Positions 1 to 8,351 are shown, numbered from the stretch's first letter. The stretch is DNA of 64,000 nucleotides from Telmatospirillum sp. J64-1 (GCF_006980715.1 NZ_SBHN01000001.1:310001-374000); one strand, 5' to 3'. Translations and numbers: made by a program. The notes: generated from the letters alone by a model not told the origin.

Positions 1-354
1 ACGATGGTCACCGGCATGCGCTCGGTCCCGCCGGCTTTGGAGGAAAGCGTGACCTGCCTGGGCGGCGGGCTGCGCTGCGTGCTGCGCGATGCCATCCTGC
101 CCTTCCTCACGGCGACCACCGTTTCGGTCTTCTTCTTCCTGTTCATGCGTTCGATGGTGACGCTGTCGGCCGTGATCTTCCTGTTCACGCCGCAGGTGAT
201 GCCGGCATCGGTCACGGTCATGCGTCTTGACGAGGCCGGCTTCACCTTGCAGGCTGCGGCTTTCTCGACCTGCATCATGATCACCGTGGCCCTGGCGATG
301 CTGTTGATGCGCGTCGCCATGACCTATCTCGGCCGGAAGAAAGCGGGGGCATGA
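1..354 (+). CDS. ABC transporter permease, C-terminal part (cut by window edge)
   Basis: The frame is open from the first base, so this is the 3' end of a longer gene. About 117 residues remain. They contain a typical EAA-loop segment of a binding-protein-dependent inner-membrane permease (PALEESVTCLGG, then a downstream LPFL) and two hydrophobic segments, the second near residues 90-108. The loop is where the ATPase docks. The style resembles the Fe(III)/spermidine/phosphonate permease group, but substrate cannot be assigned without the rest of the operon to the left. The stop codon overlaps the start of the DeoR-type regulator by four bases (ATGA), so the two are translationally coupled. 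Confidence 0.8.
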   Translation, partial: TMVTGMRSVPPALEESVTCLGGGLRCVLRDAILPFLTATTVSVFFFLFMRSMVTLSAVIFLFTPQVMPASVTVMRLDEAGFTLQAAAFSTCIMITVALAMLLMRVAMTYLGRKKAGA

Positions 355-1127
355 TGTGGCAGGCTGAACGGCATCAGCGGATTCTGTCGTTACTGGCTTC
401 ATTCAACCAGGTCAGCACGGACCGTCTCGCCGCCGAACTGGGGGTCTCGCGCGAGACCGTCCGGCGCGATCTGGTCGAGCTGGAAGCGCTGGGCGACCTC
501 AAGCGGGTGCATGGTGGTGCCATCCGCCTGCAGGAGGATGCCGAACCTCCCATCGCCATCCGCGCCAGCGTCCGCGTCAAGGAAAAGCGCGCCATTGCCA
601 GGGCGGCGACACGGCTCGTCGCCGCCGGGCAGACGCTTTTCCTGGATGCCGGCAGCACGACCGCCATCCTGGCGGAGGAACTGGCCGGATTGAGCGGCCT
701 GACGGTCATCACCAATTCGGTCGATGTCGCCATGAAGCTGTCCGAACCGCCCAGCCGGCAACGCTCCAACACCGCGATCCTGATCGGCGGGCGGATGGGC
801 ACCGACGTCACGGCCACTTTCGGAGCTACGGCCATCGCCGAAATCCGCCGCTATCGCGCGACGATGGCCCTGCTCTCGCCCGTGGGACTCGATGCCCGAT
901 ACGGTGCCACCGATTACCATCTGGACGAGGCCGAGGTCGCACGCGCCATGGCGGAAAGCGCGGAACGGACGGTCATCCTGGCCGATCATTCCAAGCTGGG
1001 CCTGGTCAGCCGGGTCAGCTATTGCGCCACGGACAGCATCCATTGCCTGATCACCGATGGCGGGGCGGTAGAGGCGAAAGGCTTTCAGGCGCTGAAGGAC
1101 AGCGTGAACGAGATCATCCTCGCCTAA
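351..1127 (+). CDS. DeoR-family transcriptional regulator
   Basis: The protein has 258 residues, the usual DeoR/GlpR length. The N-terminus holds the DeoR winged helix-turn-helix, with the characteristic recognition segment VSRETVRRDLVEL at about residues 32-44 followed by the GxxxRVHGGA wing. The C-terminal two thirds form the DeoRC sugar-phosphate sensor domain, with the FLDAGSTT phosphate-binding turn near residue 95 and VILADHSKLG near residue 205. Members repress sugar or polyol uptake operons and are released by a phosphorylated intermediate. It overlaps the upstream ABC permease by four bases, so it probably controls that transporter. The ligand is unknown. Confidence 0.93.
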   Translation: MMWQAERHQRILSLLASFNQVSTDRLAAELGVSRETVRRDLVELEALGDLKRVHGGAIRLQEDAEPPIAIRASVRVKEKRAIARAATRLVAAGQTLFLDAGSTTAILAEELAGLSGLTVITNSVDVAMKLSEPPSRQRSNTAILIGGRMGTDVTATFGATAIAEIRRYRATMALLSPVGLDARYGATDYHLDEAEVARAMAESAERTVILADHSKLGLVSRVSYCATDSIHCLITDGGAVEAKGFQALKDSVNEIILA

Positions 1128-1140
1128 GCCGGCGGAAGAG

Positions 1141-2511
1141 TTACGCCCCCCGAGTGACCGGCTTGCGTCCGCTGGCGGCCCACATCCGTTCGGCCACCTT
1201 CTGGCCTTCGGCGACGATGGCATCGCCGTCGAAACCGACCGGCCTGCCGTGGCGCAGACGGATCTCGCCGTCGATCAGCACGGTGTCGACGGCAAGGGCC
1301 GAGGCGCTGCGGACGACGATGCCGTGGCCGTCGATGACGGGCGCCAGGCAGGGCTGGCGGGGATCGAGCAGGATCAGGTCGGCCTTGCGGCCCGGCGCCA
1401 CCGCGCCGATCTCACCCGCCAGCCCCATGGCCTTGGCGCCATTGGTGGTGGCCCAGCGCAGCAGGCGTCTGGCGTCGGGCTGGAATTGCGCCCCTTGGAT
1501 CCGCGCCAGGGCCGAGGCCATGCGCATCGATTCGAACAGATCGGCGGTCATGGTGTCGCCGGCCAGGGTGATCGTGGCGCCCGCCTCTTCGAGGGCCAGG
1601 ATGGGGGCGACCATGCCGCTGGTCACATTGCCGATAGGGGCATGGGCGACAACCATCCCGGCCTGCCCGGCGAGGCGGATCGAGTCGTCATCGAGAAAGA
1701 CGCAATGGGCAGCGATCAGGCGGCTGTCGAGCAGCCCGGCTTCGGCGAAGACCTCGACCGGGCGCAGGCCGTCGCGGGCCCGGACGCAGTCGATCTCCTT
1801 GCGGCTTTGCGCCAGATGGGTATGCACCGGGCCGCCCCGGCGCGCGGCCTCGGCGGCGACGAGGCGCAGTAGGCCGAGCGAGCAGGTGTCGGCGGCATGG
1901 GGGGCGAGGCCGCAGCGGATGCGCCCCCCGGCGGCGCCGTCGAAGCGTTCGATCGCCTCCAGGTTCTCGGCCAGCAGCTTCTCCCCCAGGGCACGGTCAT
2001 AGGCCCAGCGCCCCTCGGCCAGGGCCTGGGGATCGGCATCCATGATGCGCCCGCCGATGATGGCGCGCAGACCGATCTCCTCGGCCGCCTGGGCCAGGAC
2101 GGCGGGGCGGCGGTAGAAATCCACCACCGAGGTGGCGCCGGCGCGCAGCATCTCGTATTGCCCCAGCCGCGCCAGGGCCAGCATTTCCTCGTCGCTGACG
2201 CTGGCGGTCTGGGGGATACCCGGCGTATAGGCCGGCGCGAAGCCCAGATCTTCGATCATGCCGCGCACGGCCATCAGGGGCGAATGGTTGTGGGTGTTGA
2301 CCAGCCCCGGCAGCAGGAGGGCGCCACCGGCATCGATCACCTCGGCCGCGTCATAAGTGGCGGCGATCTCCTCCTGCGGCCCGACGGCGAGGATGCGGTC
2401 CTTGCCGATGGCCACCGCCCCGCCGCCGATCACGGCATCGTCTTCGTCCATCGTCAGGATCACCGCATTGCGGATCATAAGCCTGCATGGCTGGGGCATC
2501 GGCTGGGTCAC
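1141..2511 (-). CDS. Metal-dependent amidohydrolase (chlorohydrolase/cytosine deaminase superfamily)
   Basis: This is a 456-residue amidohydrolase of the TrzN/AtzA/SsnA subgroup. The metal-binding set is visible in order: NTHNH at residues 72-76, HTHLAQS near 228, AHCVFLDD near 266, and the Asp in GDTM near 317. The family deaminates or dechlorinates heterocycles and amidines in the cytoplasm. It ends 14 bases from the convergent DeoR gene. Its promoter side, which holds the ATTATGCATAAT palindrome, faces the GntR gene. Neighbouring PuuE-like and hydantoin-racemase-like genes and an ABC importer suggest catabolism of a cyclic ureide, purine-derived or amidine compound, which is inference. The exact substrate is unknown. 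Confidence 0.88.
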   Translation of the reverse strand: MTQPMPQPCRLMIRNAVILTMDEDDAVIGGGAVAIGKDRILAVGPQEEIAATYDAAEVIDAGGALLLPGLVNTHNHSPLMAVRGMIEDLGFAPAYTPGIPQTASVSDEEMLALARLGQYEMLRAGATSVVDFYRRPAVLAQAAEEIGLRAIIGGRIMDADPQALAEGRWAYDRALGEKLLAENLEAIERFDGAAGGRIRCGLAPHAADTCSLGLLRLVAAEAARRGGPVHTHLAQSRKEIDCVRARDGLRPVEVFAEAGLLDSRLIAAHCVFLDDDSIRLAGQAGMVVAHAPIGNVTSGMVAPILALEEAGATITLAGDTMTADLFESMRMASALARIQGAQFQPDARRLLRWATTNGAKAMGLAGEIGAVAPGRKADLILLDPRQPCLAPVIDGHGIVVRSASALAVDTVLIDGEIRLRHGRPVGFDGDAIVAEGQKVAERMWAASGRKPVTRGA

Positions 2512-2781
2512 GTCTCACCACCTTTCCTCGAAACAGGGATGGGACGTCTTCAGCAAGGGGAATGCCAACCGGACAAAGGGCCGCACCCTGCGGCTTTCGC
2601 CGTCAGACCTTCCACCCGCCTTACAGATTATGCATAATTTATTTTCATTTTGTGCACAGCTTTTCGGCAGAGGGAGGATCGTACGAGAGATCCCGCCGGG
2701 AAAAGGCCGCTCGTCAGTCTGGCATGGGGGATGCAGAACACAAGGCTGCCCTTGCGGAGGAGTTGAGCAGTGGAAGGGAAT
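2512..2781. other. Intergenic control region upstream of the amidohydrolase
   Basis: These 270 bases have no convincing gene. They hold the 12-bp palindrome annotated separately and an AT-rich patch around 2627-2660, most likely the amidohydrolase promoter, which reads on the minus strand. Confidence 0.5.
2627..2638. promoter_or_regulatory. Perfect palindrome ATTATGCATAAT, candidate GntR operator (copy 1)
   Basis: This perfect 12-bp palindrome lies 116 bases before the amidohydrolase start, in an AT-rich patch within GC-rich DNA. The same palindrome with similar flanks (ACA.ATTATGCATAATTT) occurs at 9609-9620 upstream of the ABC transporter operon. FCD-type GntR proteins bind short AT-rich palindromes of this kind, and one is encoded at 2782-3492. 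Confidence 0.6.
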
Positions 2782-3492
2782 TCAGGAATCCTGGCCGAGA
2801 ATGGCGCGCAGGTCGATCTTGCGGGAGACGCTGGTCTGGACCTCCAGCCGGCTTTCCACGGCGCTCAGATGTTGCGTCGCCAGGCGGATGGCTTCGGCGG
2901 TGTCCCCTGCGCACAGGGCTTCGCACAGCGCCCGGTGTTCGCCCACCTCGCAGCCATGGCGCCAGACCGGCTGGTAGATATGGACCATGACCGAGGTGCG
3001 GGTGATCAGCGATTGCAGGATCGCCTCGACTTCCGGATTGCCCAGCAGGCGCGCCAGCAGCAGGTGGAAGTCGCCGGCCAGCCGGATGGCGGCCGGGCGG
3101 TCGCCCTGGGCCTCGGCGGCTTCTTGCTTGGCGATATGGTCGCGGATTGCGGCCTTGGCCTCGGGCGTCATCTTCTGCGCCAGTTCGGCGACGATGCCGG
3201 TTTCGAGCACGCGGCGGGCCTGATAGACGGCACCGATTTCCGCGAGGCTCAGTTCGGGGACGAAGGCGCCGCGATTGGGCTCCAAGGTCAGTTTCCGCTC
3301 GTGGCCGAGCTTGTGCAGGACCTTGCGGATGCGTTCATGGCTGACGCCGAAGATCTCGGCCAGTTCGGCCTGGCGCAGTGGCGTGCCGGGCAGCAGGCGG
3401 CCCGAGGCGATGGCCGACCAGATGGCGTCGTAGATCTTGCTTTCGATGGCGGCGGCACGGGGGCGGCGCGGAGAGGCGGGTTTCTCCTGCAT
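2782..3492 (-). CDS. GntR-family regulator with FCD ligand domain
   Basis: The protein has 236 residues from the ATG at 3492, which follows a variable segment. An upstream in-frame start at 3654 would run into the promoter of the divergent hydrolase and adds a non-conserved leader, so it is not used. The winged helix covers about residues 15-80, with LRQAELAEIFGVSHERIRKV as the helix-turn-helix. The FCD all-helical domain follows, with the metal/ligand His positions in FHLLLARL and the final GEHRALCEAL...A.RLATQHL helix. Regulators of this class sense small carboxylates. By position it likely governs the amidohydrolase, the divergent PuuE-like gene and the transporter at 5.5-9.4 kb. Confidence 0.9.
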   Translation of the reverse strand: MQEKPASPRRPRAAAIESKIYDAIWSAIASGRLLPGTPLRQAELAEIFGVSHERIRKVLHKLGHERKLTLEPNRGAFVPELSLAEIGAVYQARRVLETGIVAELAQKMTPEAKAAIRDHIAKQEAAEAQGDRPAAIRLAGDFHLLLARLLGNPEVEAILQSLITRTSVMVHIYQPVWRHGCEVGEHRALCEALCAGDTAEAIRLATQHLSAVESRLEVQTSVSRKIDLRAILGQDS

Positions 3493-3537
3493 GTTGATGT
3501 CGTCCGGCTTCCGCAACACGGCCTCTCCTTTCACGCC

Positions 3538-3569
3538 GCCCGCCGGAAATTTGGCGGGCAAGGTTTTTT
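3538..3569 (+). terminator. Hairpin with T-run in the leader of the PuuE-like gene
   Basis: A perfect 7-bp stem GCCCGCC/GGCGGGC with an 8-base loop is followed within four bases by six T residues. Read rightwards it has the form of an intrinsic terminator. No rightward gene lies upstream of it, because the GntR gene runs the other way, so it would act on the leader of the hydrolase starting at 3643. Confidence 0.5.
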
Positions 3570-3642
3570 CATGTGCCGCAATCGGCCGTCCGAAGCAACA
3601 CCGGCGGCTGAAGGCGAGCTTTTCTTTTCTACGGAGAACAGA

Positions 3643-4572
3643 GTGACGGGACAATCAGACAGACGTGACTTTCGCGGCCATGCCGGCCAGACCCTCGATT
3701 TTTCCTGGCCCGGAAAGGCGCGCGTGGCGGTTTCGGTGGTGGTGAATTTCGAGGAAGGCGCGGAACTCTCCATCGCCGACGGCGACGAGCGCAACGAAGC
3801 CGTCTACGAGGTGGCCGATCTGGTGCGCGACCGTCACGACCCCTGCATGGAATCCCATTTCGAATACGGCACCCGCGCCGGCTATGGCCGTATCGCCGCG
3901 CTGCTCGGGGAATACGGCGTCCCGGCAACCTTCAGCACCTGCGGGCGGGCGGCGGAGCGTTCGCCCTGGCTGGTCCAGGACGCCGCCCGGCGCGGCCATG
4001 AAATCTCCTGCCATGGCTGGCGCTGGGAAAGCCATGCCTTGATGGAGGAGGAAGAGGAACGCCGCGTCATCGCCCGTACCGTCTCGACCCTCACGCAACT
4101 GACCGGCACCCGCCCGGTCGGCTGGCACACCCGTTCGGCCCCGTCGGCCAATACGCGGCGCCTGTTGCTGGAACATGGCGGCTTTCTCTACGACAGCGAC
4201 GCCTATAACGACGACCTGCCCTATTACGACAGGAGCCAGGGACGGCCCCATCTGGTGTTGCCTTACAGCTTCGACACGAACGACATGCATTTCCACCAGG
4301 GCAACCAGCGTTTCACCTCGGCGGCGGATTTCGCCAATTATGTGAATGACGCCGCCGACTGGCTGTGGCGCGAGGGGGCCGAGACGCCCAAGATGCTGTC
4401 CATCGGCCTGCATCTGCGCATGATCGGCCGCCCTGGACGCATGGCGGGGCTGGAAGCGGTGTTGCGGCATCTGCGCGACAAGGGCGGTTTCTGGTTCGCA
4501 CGGCGCGCGGATATCGCCCGCTTCTGGCTGCAGGCCTGCCCGCCCGAAAGGCAGATGGAGCTCAGCGCCTGA
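3643..4572 (+). CDS. PuuE-like polysaccharide-deacetylase-fold hydrolase (putative allantoinase-type)
   Basis: The gene starts at GTG 3643, preceded by GGAG eight bases upstream, and encodes 309 residues. The NodB-fold motifs are of the PuuE sort and differ from classical chitin deacetylases: VVNFEEGAE near residue 27 replaces the TFDDG metal motif, followed by FEYGTRAG near 70, GHEISCHGWRWE near 117 and GWHTRSAPS near 160. PuuE proteins hydrolyse allantoin or related cyclic ureides in the cytoplasm. The stop overlaps the start of the racemase-family gene. Together they fit opening and stereochemical handling of a hydantoin-like ring. The exact substrate is inferred only. Confidence 0.82.
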   Translation: MTGQSDRRDFRGHAGQTLDFSWPGKARVAVSVVVNFEEGAELSIADGDERNEAVYEVADLVRDRHDPCMESHFEYGTRAGYGRIAALLGEYGVPATFSTCGRAAERSPWLVQDAARRGHEISCHGWRWESHALMEEEEERRVIARTVSTLTQLTGTRPVGWHTRSAPSANTRRLLLEHGGFLYDSDAYNDDLPYYDRSQGRPHLVLPYSFDTNDMHFHQGNQRFTSAADFANYVNDAADWLWREGAETPKMLSIGLHLRMIGRPGRMAGLEAVLRHLRDKGGFWFARRADIARFWLQACPPERQMELSA

Positions 4573-5210
4573 TGCGCCTGCTCATGCTCAATCCCAATTC
4601 TTCCGCCGCAATGACGGAATTCATCGCCGAGCAGGCAAGGCGGCATGCCTCTCCGGGCACGGAAATCGCCGCCCTGACCACCGAAAAGGGGCCGCCCGTG
4701 GTGACGGGCGAGGGTGAATATGCCCTGGCCTCCTCCTTGATGCCCGGAATGGTGCGGCGCCATGGCGGCACGGTGGATGTCGTCGCCCTCAGCTGCTTCG
4801 GCGATCCAGGCCTGCGCGCCTCCCGCGAGGTTTCTCCCTGTCCGGTGATCGGCTTGGCCGAGGCCTCCTTCCGCGCCGCGCGGGCGAAGGGATGGCGCTG
4901 CGGCATCGTCACCGGCGGCCAGGCCTGGGTCGGGCTGCTGGAAAATTTCAGCCGCGACATGGGCTTCGCGGACAGCCTTGCCCGTGTGCGCGCCTTGCCG
5001 GCGACGGGGGCCGAGCTGTTCGCCGATCCCGAGCGCGCCCTAGCTCTCGTCCAGGATGTGGCGCGGCTGTGCCGGGACGAAGATGGTGCCGATTGCCTCA
5101 TCCTCGGCGGCTCCGTCCTGGCCGGGATGGGTGCGGCGGTGGAAAAGTCCCTCGGCCTGCCCGTCATCGACCCGATCGAGGCGGCGGTCCGTCTGGCCGA
5201 GAGCATTTGA
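4572..5210 (+). CDS. Asp/Glu/hydantoin racemase family protein
   Basis: The 212-residue protein starts at ATG 4572, overlapping the upstream stop (TGATG). The N-terminus MRLLMLNPNSS is the hallmark of hydantoin/allantoin racemases, and the first catalytic Cys sits in VVALSCFGDPGL near residue 76. The position usually occupied by the second catalytic Cys (LGCAGM-like) reads ILGGSVLAGM, so that Cys is replaced by Gly. Either it belongs to a subgroup that does not work by the two-base racemase mechanism or it has another reaction. Coupling to the PuuE-like gene suggests a role on cyclic ureides. Confidence 0.82.
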   Translation: MRLLMLNPNSSAAMTEFIAEQARRHASPGTEIAALTTEKGPPVVTGEGEYALASSLMPGMVRRHGGTVDVVALSCFGDPGLRASREVSPCPVIGLAEASFRAARAKGWRCGIVTGGQAWVGLLENFSRDMGFADSLARVRALPATGAELFADPERALALVQDVARLCRDEDGADCLILGGSVLAGMGAAVEKSLGLPVIDPIEAAVRLAESI

Positions 5211-5226
5211 TTCCCGCCAAAAGCAA

Positions 5227-5253
5227 AGGCCCTGGCCGATGTGGCCAGGGCCT
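5227..5253. terminator. Strong palindromic hairpin after the racemase gene
   Basis: An 11-bp perfect stem AGGCCCTGGCC/GGCCAGGGCCT flanks the loop GATGT. It sits 16 bases after the racemase stop. The same stem and loop are repeated at 5420-5444. Confidence 0.7.
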
Positions 5254-5277
5254 AGACTGCCGACACATCCTTTTCCT

Positions 5278-5393
5278 CTCGTCACTCCCGCGGAAGCGGG
5301 AGTCCATGGAGACGCAGCACCCATATCTGGCGGCTTACATCTCCATGAGCCCCCAATAATGGCCCCCCGCTTTCGCGGGGGTGACGGGCTCTA
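5278..5393. repeat. REP-like palindromic element
   Basis: The element has an inner hairpin at each side, CTCCCGCGGAAGCGGGAG and CCCCCGCTTTCGCGGGGG, oppositely arranged about a centre, with GTCAC-type ends pointing out. The arrangement is that of an intergenic dispersed repeat such as those common in Alphaproteobacteria. No coding potential was seen. It is bracketed by the two duplicate terminator hairpins. Confidence 0.6.
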
Positions 5394-5419
5394 ACGATAG
5401 AGATTCTGTCAGCAAGTTG

Positions 5420-5444
5420 GGCCCTGGCCGATGTGGCCAGGGCC
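5420..5444. terminator. Second copy of the GGCCCTGGCC hairpin
   Basis: A 10-bp stem GGCCCTGGCC/GGCCAGGGCC has the same GATGT loop as the hairpin at 5227. It lies 26 bases past the stop of the leftward permease gene and would end that transcript. Confidence 0.7.
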
Positions 5445-5469
5445 TGGTTTCACATACTCTCTGCCGGCG

Positions 5470-6261
5470 TCACATATCGACCATGCGGCGCAGGCCGACG
5501 GCCTTGCTGGTGACGACCAGGACGATGATCGCCAGCAGGATCAGGCCGCTGGAGATGGCCGCGATCGTGGGATCGGGTGATTCCTCGATATATTGCAGCA
5601 TCTGGATCGGCAGGGTCTTGTTCCGGGCATCGGTGAGGAACATCGAGATCGGGTAATTGTCCATCGACGCCAGGAAGGCGAACAGGCCCGAGGTCAGGAA
5701 GGCCGGCGCCAGGACCGGGATCATCACCGACACCACCGCCCGCGGAAAGGACATGCCCAGGGTCTGGGCGGCATCCAGCAGCGAGAAGTTGAAGGCCGAG
5801 AGGCTGGCCATCAGCGTGCGCACGACGAAGGGCATGGTGATGACCACATGGGCGATCAGCAGGCTCCACCAGGCATCGCGCAAGCCGACGTCGCGCAGGA
5901 ACTGAAGCATCGCCACCCCCAGCACCAGGCCCGGCATCATCAGCGGCGAGACCATGAAATTGGCGATGGCGTCGCGGCCCGGCAGATGGCCGCGCACCAG
6001 CCCCAGCGCGCAGAGCGTGCCCAGCACCAGGGACAGGGCGGTGGAGATGGCGGCGATCTGCACCGACAGGGCCAGGGCGTCCCACAGGCCGCGCAGCCCC
6101 CAGGCGCGCTCATACCAGCGGAAGGACCATTCCGGCGGCGGCAGGGCGAAGAAGGAGGAAGAGGAGAAGGAGACCAGGACGATCACCACCAGCGGGGCCA
6201 TCAGATAGATCGCCGCCGCCAGGCCGATCGTCCACTTGAGAAAGGCGAAGAAGCGTTCCAT
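5470..6261 (-). CDS. ABC transporter permease, PotC type
   Basis: The 263-residue inner-membrane protein has about six hydrophobic segments, beginning at residues 11-33. The EAA-loop appears near residues 165-185 (LDAAQTLGMSFPRAVVSVMIPVL). Length and layout match PotC/YdcV, the second permease of spermidine/putrescine-type importers. It is the last gene of a four-gene operon read leftward: solute-binding protein, ATPase, permease, permease. The last permease start lies 10 bases beyond the preceding stop. It forms half of the translocation pore. Confidence 0.9.
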   Translation of the reverse strand: MERFFAFLKWTIGLAAAIYLMAPLVVIVLVSFSSSSFFALPPPEWSFRWYERAWGLRGLWDALALSVQIAAISTALSLVLGTLCALGLVRGHLPGRDAIANFMVSPLMMPGLVLGVAMLQFLRDVGLRDAWWSLLIAHVVITMPFVVRTLMASLSAFNFSLLDAAQTLGMSFPRAVVSVMIPVLAPAFLTSGLFAFLASMDNYPISMFLTDARNKTLPIQMLQYIEESPDPTIAAISSGLILLAIIVLVVTSKAVGLRRMVDM

Positions 6262-6271
6262 GGCGGGTTCC

Positions 6272-7156
6272 TTACTGGACGGTCCGCAGGCGGCGGACGA
6301 GCCGGTCGCTGGCCACCACCACGCTTACGGCGATCAGAAGCAGGATGACCGAGACGGTGGAGCCCAGGCTTTCATTGCGCAGCAGCAGGTAGGACCGGCC
6401 GATGACCTGTGCGAGGGTCTGGAAACGGTCGCCCATCAGCAGGCCGGGAATGACATACATCGCCACGGACATGGAGAAGACGAAGGCCACGCCGACCACC
6501 ACGCCCGGCATGGACAGGGGCAGGGTGACGCGCAGGAACTGGGTCAGCGGCCCGGCCCCCAGACAGGCGGCGGCGGAGGTCAGGTCGCGGTCGATCAGCC
6601 GGATGACCGAATAGATGGGCAGCACCATGAAGGGCAGGAAGACGTTGACTGCCCCCAGGACCAGCCCGGTCTCGGTGAAGATCAGGCGGATGGGGCCATC
6701 CGTGATGTGCAGGGCCTGAAGGGTCAGGTTCACGATACCGTTGCTGCTGAGCAGGATCTGCCAGCTGAAGGCCTTAATCACCACGCCCACCGAAAGGGGC
6801 AGGATCAGCGAGATGAGAAGCAGGCCCAGCACCCAGCCCTTGGCGCTGTTGAGTGCGAAGGCCATCGGATAGCCCAGGATCAGCGCCACCGCCGTGGTTA
6901 TCAGGGCGATGCGCAGGGTGTTCCAGATGATGCTCCAGTTGAAGGGGTCGGACAGGAAATCGACGAAGGGCATGATGCTGATGCCCCCCGGCGTCCTGAC
7001 GCTTGCGATCAGCAACAGCAGCAGGGGAATCGCATAGGCGAACAGCATGAAGGCCGAGGCCGGGATGACCAGGGCGGCGGACCGTTCCGGGGGCGGGCGC
7101 CGGGCTGCCGGGCGGGCAGGGGCCGCGCCGGCCTGAATGACTGTGGTGCTTGCCAT
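6272..7156 (-). CDS. ABC transporter permease, PotB type
   Basis: The 294-residue protein has a poorly conserved, Ala/Pro/Arg-rich cytoplasmic N-terminus (about 30 residues) and then six predicted membrane segments. The ATPase-docking loop reads LTSAAACLGAGPLTQFLRVT around residues 190-210. It pairs with the PotC-type permease downstream to form the channel. The gene starts six bases after the ATPase stop codon, so it is co-transcribed with it. Confidence 0.9.
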   Translation of the reverse strand: MASTTVIQAGAAPARPAARRPPPERSAALVIPASAFMLFAYAIPLLLLLIASVRTPGGISIMPFVDFLSDPFNWSIIWNTLRIALITTAVALILGYPMAFALNSAKGWVLGLLLISLILPLSVGVVIKAFSWQILLSSNGIVNLTLQALHITDGPIRLIFTETGLVLGAVNVFLPFMVLPIYSVIRLIDRDLTSAAACLGAGPLTQFLRVTLPLSMPGVVVGVAFVFSMSVAMYVIPGLLMGDRFQTLAQVIGRSYLLLRNESLGSTVSVILLLIAVSVVVASDRLVRRLRTVQ

Positions 7157-7161
7157 CGGGT

Positions 7162-8241
7162 TCAGTCCTCCGTGACCGGGAAGATCAGGGTGTCGTCCAG
7201 CGTCCAGGAGAAGGTGACGTCTTGTCCCGGCGCATGGGCGGCGGCGACGGCGGGGGGCACCTCGGCCATCAGGCGGTCGGAGGACTCGCTGGCCGCCAGC
7301 AGATGCGCCTTGGCCCCCAGATAGACGATGTCGCTGAGATGCACGCTGATGGCGTTGTCGTCCGGATCGGCCACCGTTTCCCCGACGCGGACGTTTTCCG
7401 GGCGGATGCCGATGATGACGCGGGACCCCCGAACGTAATTGGCGCGCGCCCGCACCCGCCCGGCGGCGGTGTCGACCTCCGCCAGGCCGTTATGGGACGA
7501 GACCACGATACCGGCCAGACGCGTGGACTGGCCGACGAAATCCAGGGTGAAGGCGGTGGCGGGCTTCTGATAGATGCTGGCGGGATCGGCGAATTGCTCG
7601 ATGCGGCCATGATTCATCACGGCGATGCGGTCCGACATGACCAGCGCTTCGTCCTGGTCGTGGGTCACGAAGATGGCGGTGATGTTCAGGCGGCGCAGTA
7701 GCTTGCGCAGGTCGATCTGCATGCGCTCGCGCAGTTTGCGGTCCAGCGCGCTGAAGGGCTCGTCGAGCAGCAGCAGCCGGGGACGTACGGCCAGGGCGCG
7801 GGCCACGGCGACGCGCTGCTGCTGCCCGCCCGACAGGGCGGTGATCGGACGGTCTCGATGCTCGGCTAGTTGCACCATCTCCAGGCTTTCCTCGACCGTC
7901 TGCTTGATCTCGGCGGCGGAAGCGCGGCGGGTCTTGAGGCCGAAGGCCACGTTCTCGGCAACGGTCAGATGGGGAAACAGGGCGTAGCTCTGGAACACGA
8001 CGCCGATATTGCGCTTATAGGCCGGCAGCCGGGTCAGGTCTTCCCCATCGATGCGGATTTCCCCGCCATCGGCCTTCATGAGGCCCGAGATGAGTCGCAG
8101 AAGGGTCGTCTTGCCGCATCCGGAGGGGCCGAGCAGCGACACGAACTCGGCTGGTGCGACACGGAAGTCAAGATTGTCGAGGACCGTCGTCGCGCCGAAG
8201 CGCTTGGTCATGTTCGTGACGGTGAGGTAATCGGAATTCAT
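7162..8241 (-). CDS. ABC transporter ATP-binding protein, PotA type
   Basis: The ATG at 8241 gives 359 residues; a longer in-frame version from 8325 adds a non-conserved leader and is not used. Walker A is GPSGCGKTT, the signature is LSGGQQQR, Walker B is LLLLDEPFSALD, and the switch His is in VTHDQDEA. A C-terminal TOBE domain covers about residues 270-355. It powers the POPT-type (polyamine/opine/phosphonate/thiamine) importer encoded on both sides. A stable hairpin lies between it and the binding-protein gene. Confidence 0.95.
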   Translation of the reverse strand: MNSDYLTVTNMTKRFGATTVLDNLDFRVAPAEFVSLLGPSGCGKTTLLRLISGLMKADGGEIRIDGEDLTRLPAYKRNIGVVFQSYALFPHLTVAENVAFGLKTRRASAAEIKQTVEESLEMVQLAEHRDRPITALSGGQQQRVAVARALAVRPRLLLLDEPFSALDRKLRERMQIDLRKLLRRLNITAIFVTHDQDEALVMSDRIAVMNHGRIEQFADPASIYQKPATAFTLDFVGQSTRLAGIVVSSHNGLAEVDTAAGRVRARANYVRGSRVIIGIRPENVRVGETVADPDDNAISVHLSDIVYLGAKAHLLAASESSDRLMAEVPPAVAAAHAPGQDVTFSWTLDDTLIFPVTED

Positions 8242-8281
8242 CGCTGGAGCTCTCTCTTTCTCCTGCACCCCTGGGAAGGCC

Positions 8282-8306
8282 GCCGGCCGGGACGGGCCCG
8301 GCCGGC
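8282..8306. promoter_or_regulatory. Intercistronic hairpin after the solute-binding-protein gene
   Basis: A 10-bp perfect GC stem, GCCGGCCGGG/CCCGGCCGGC, with a five-base loop lies between the binding-protein stop (8352) and the ATPase start (8241). It lacks a T-run. Such structures in ABC operons usually stabilise the upstream binding-protein mRNA or trim downstream expression. Confidence 0.55.
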
Positions 8307-8351
8307 ACCCCCGATGCCGGAGCATCGGTCACGCTTGCGGAATGGCGGGCC

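Noticed and set aside
2770-4572. 600-residue open frame including the PuuE-like protein
   Set aside because: The first 291 residues are antisense to the GntR gene. The real start is GTG 3643 with its ribosome site.
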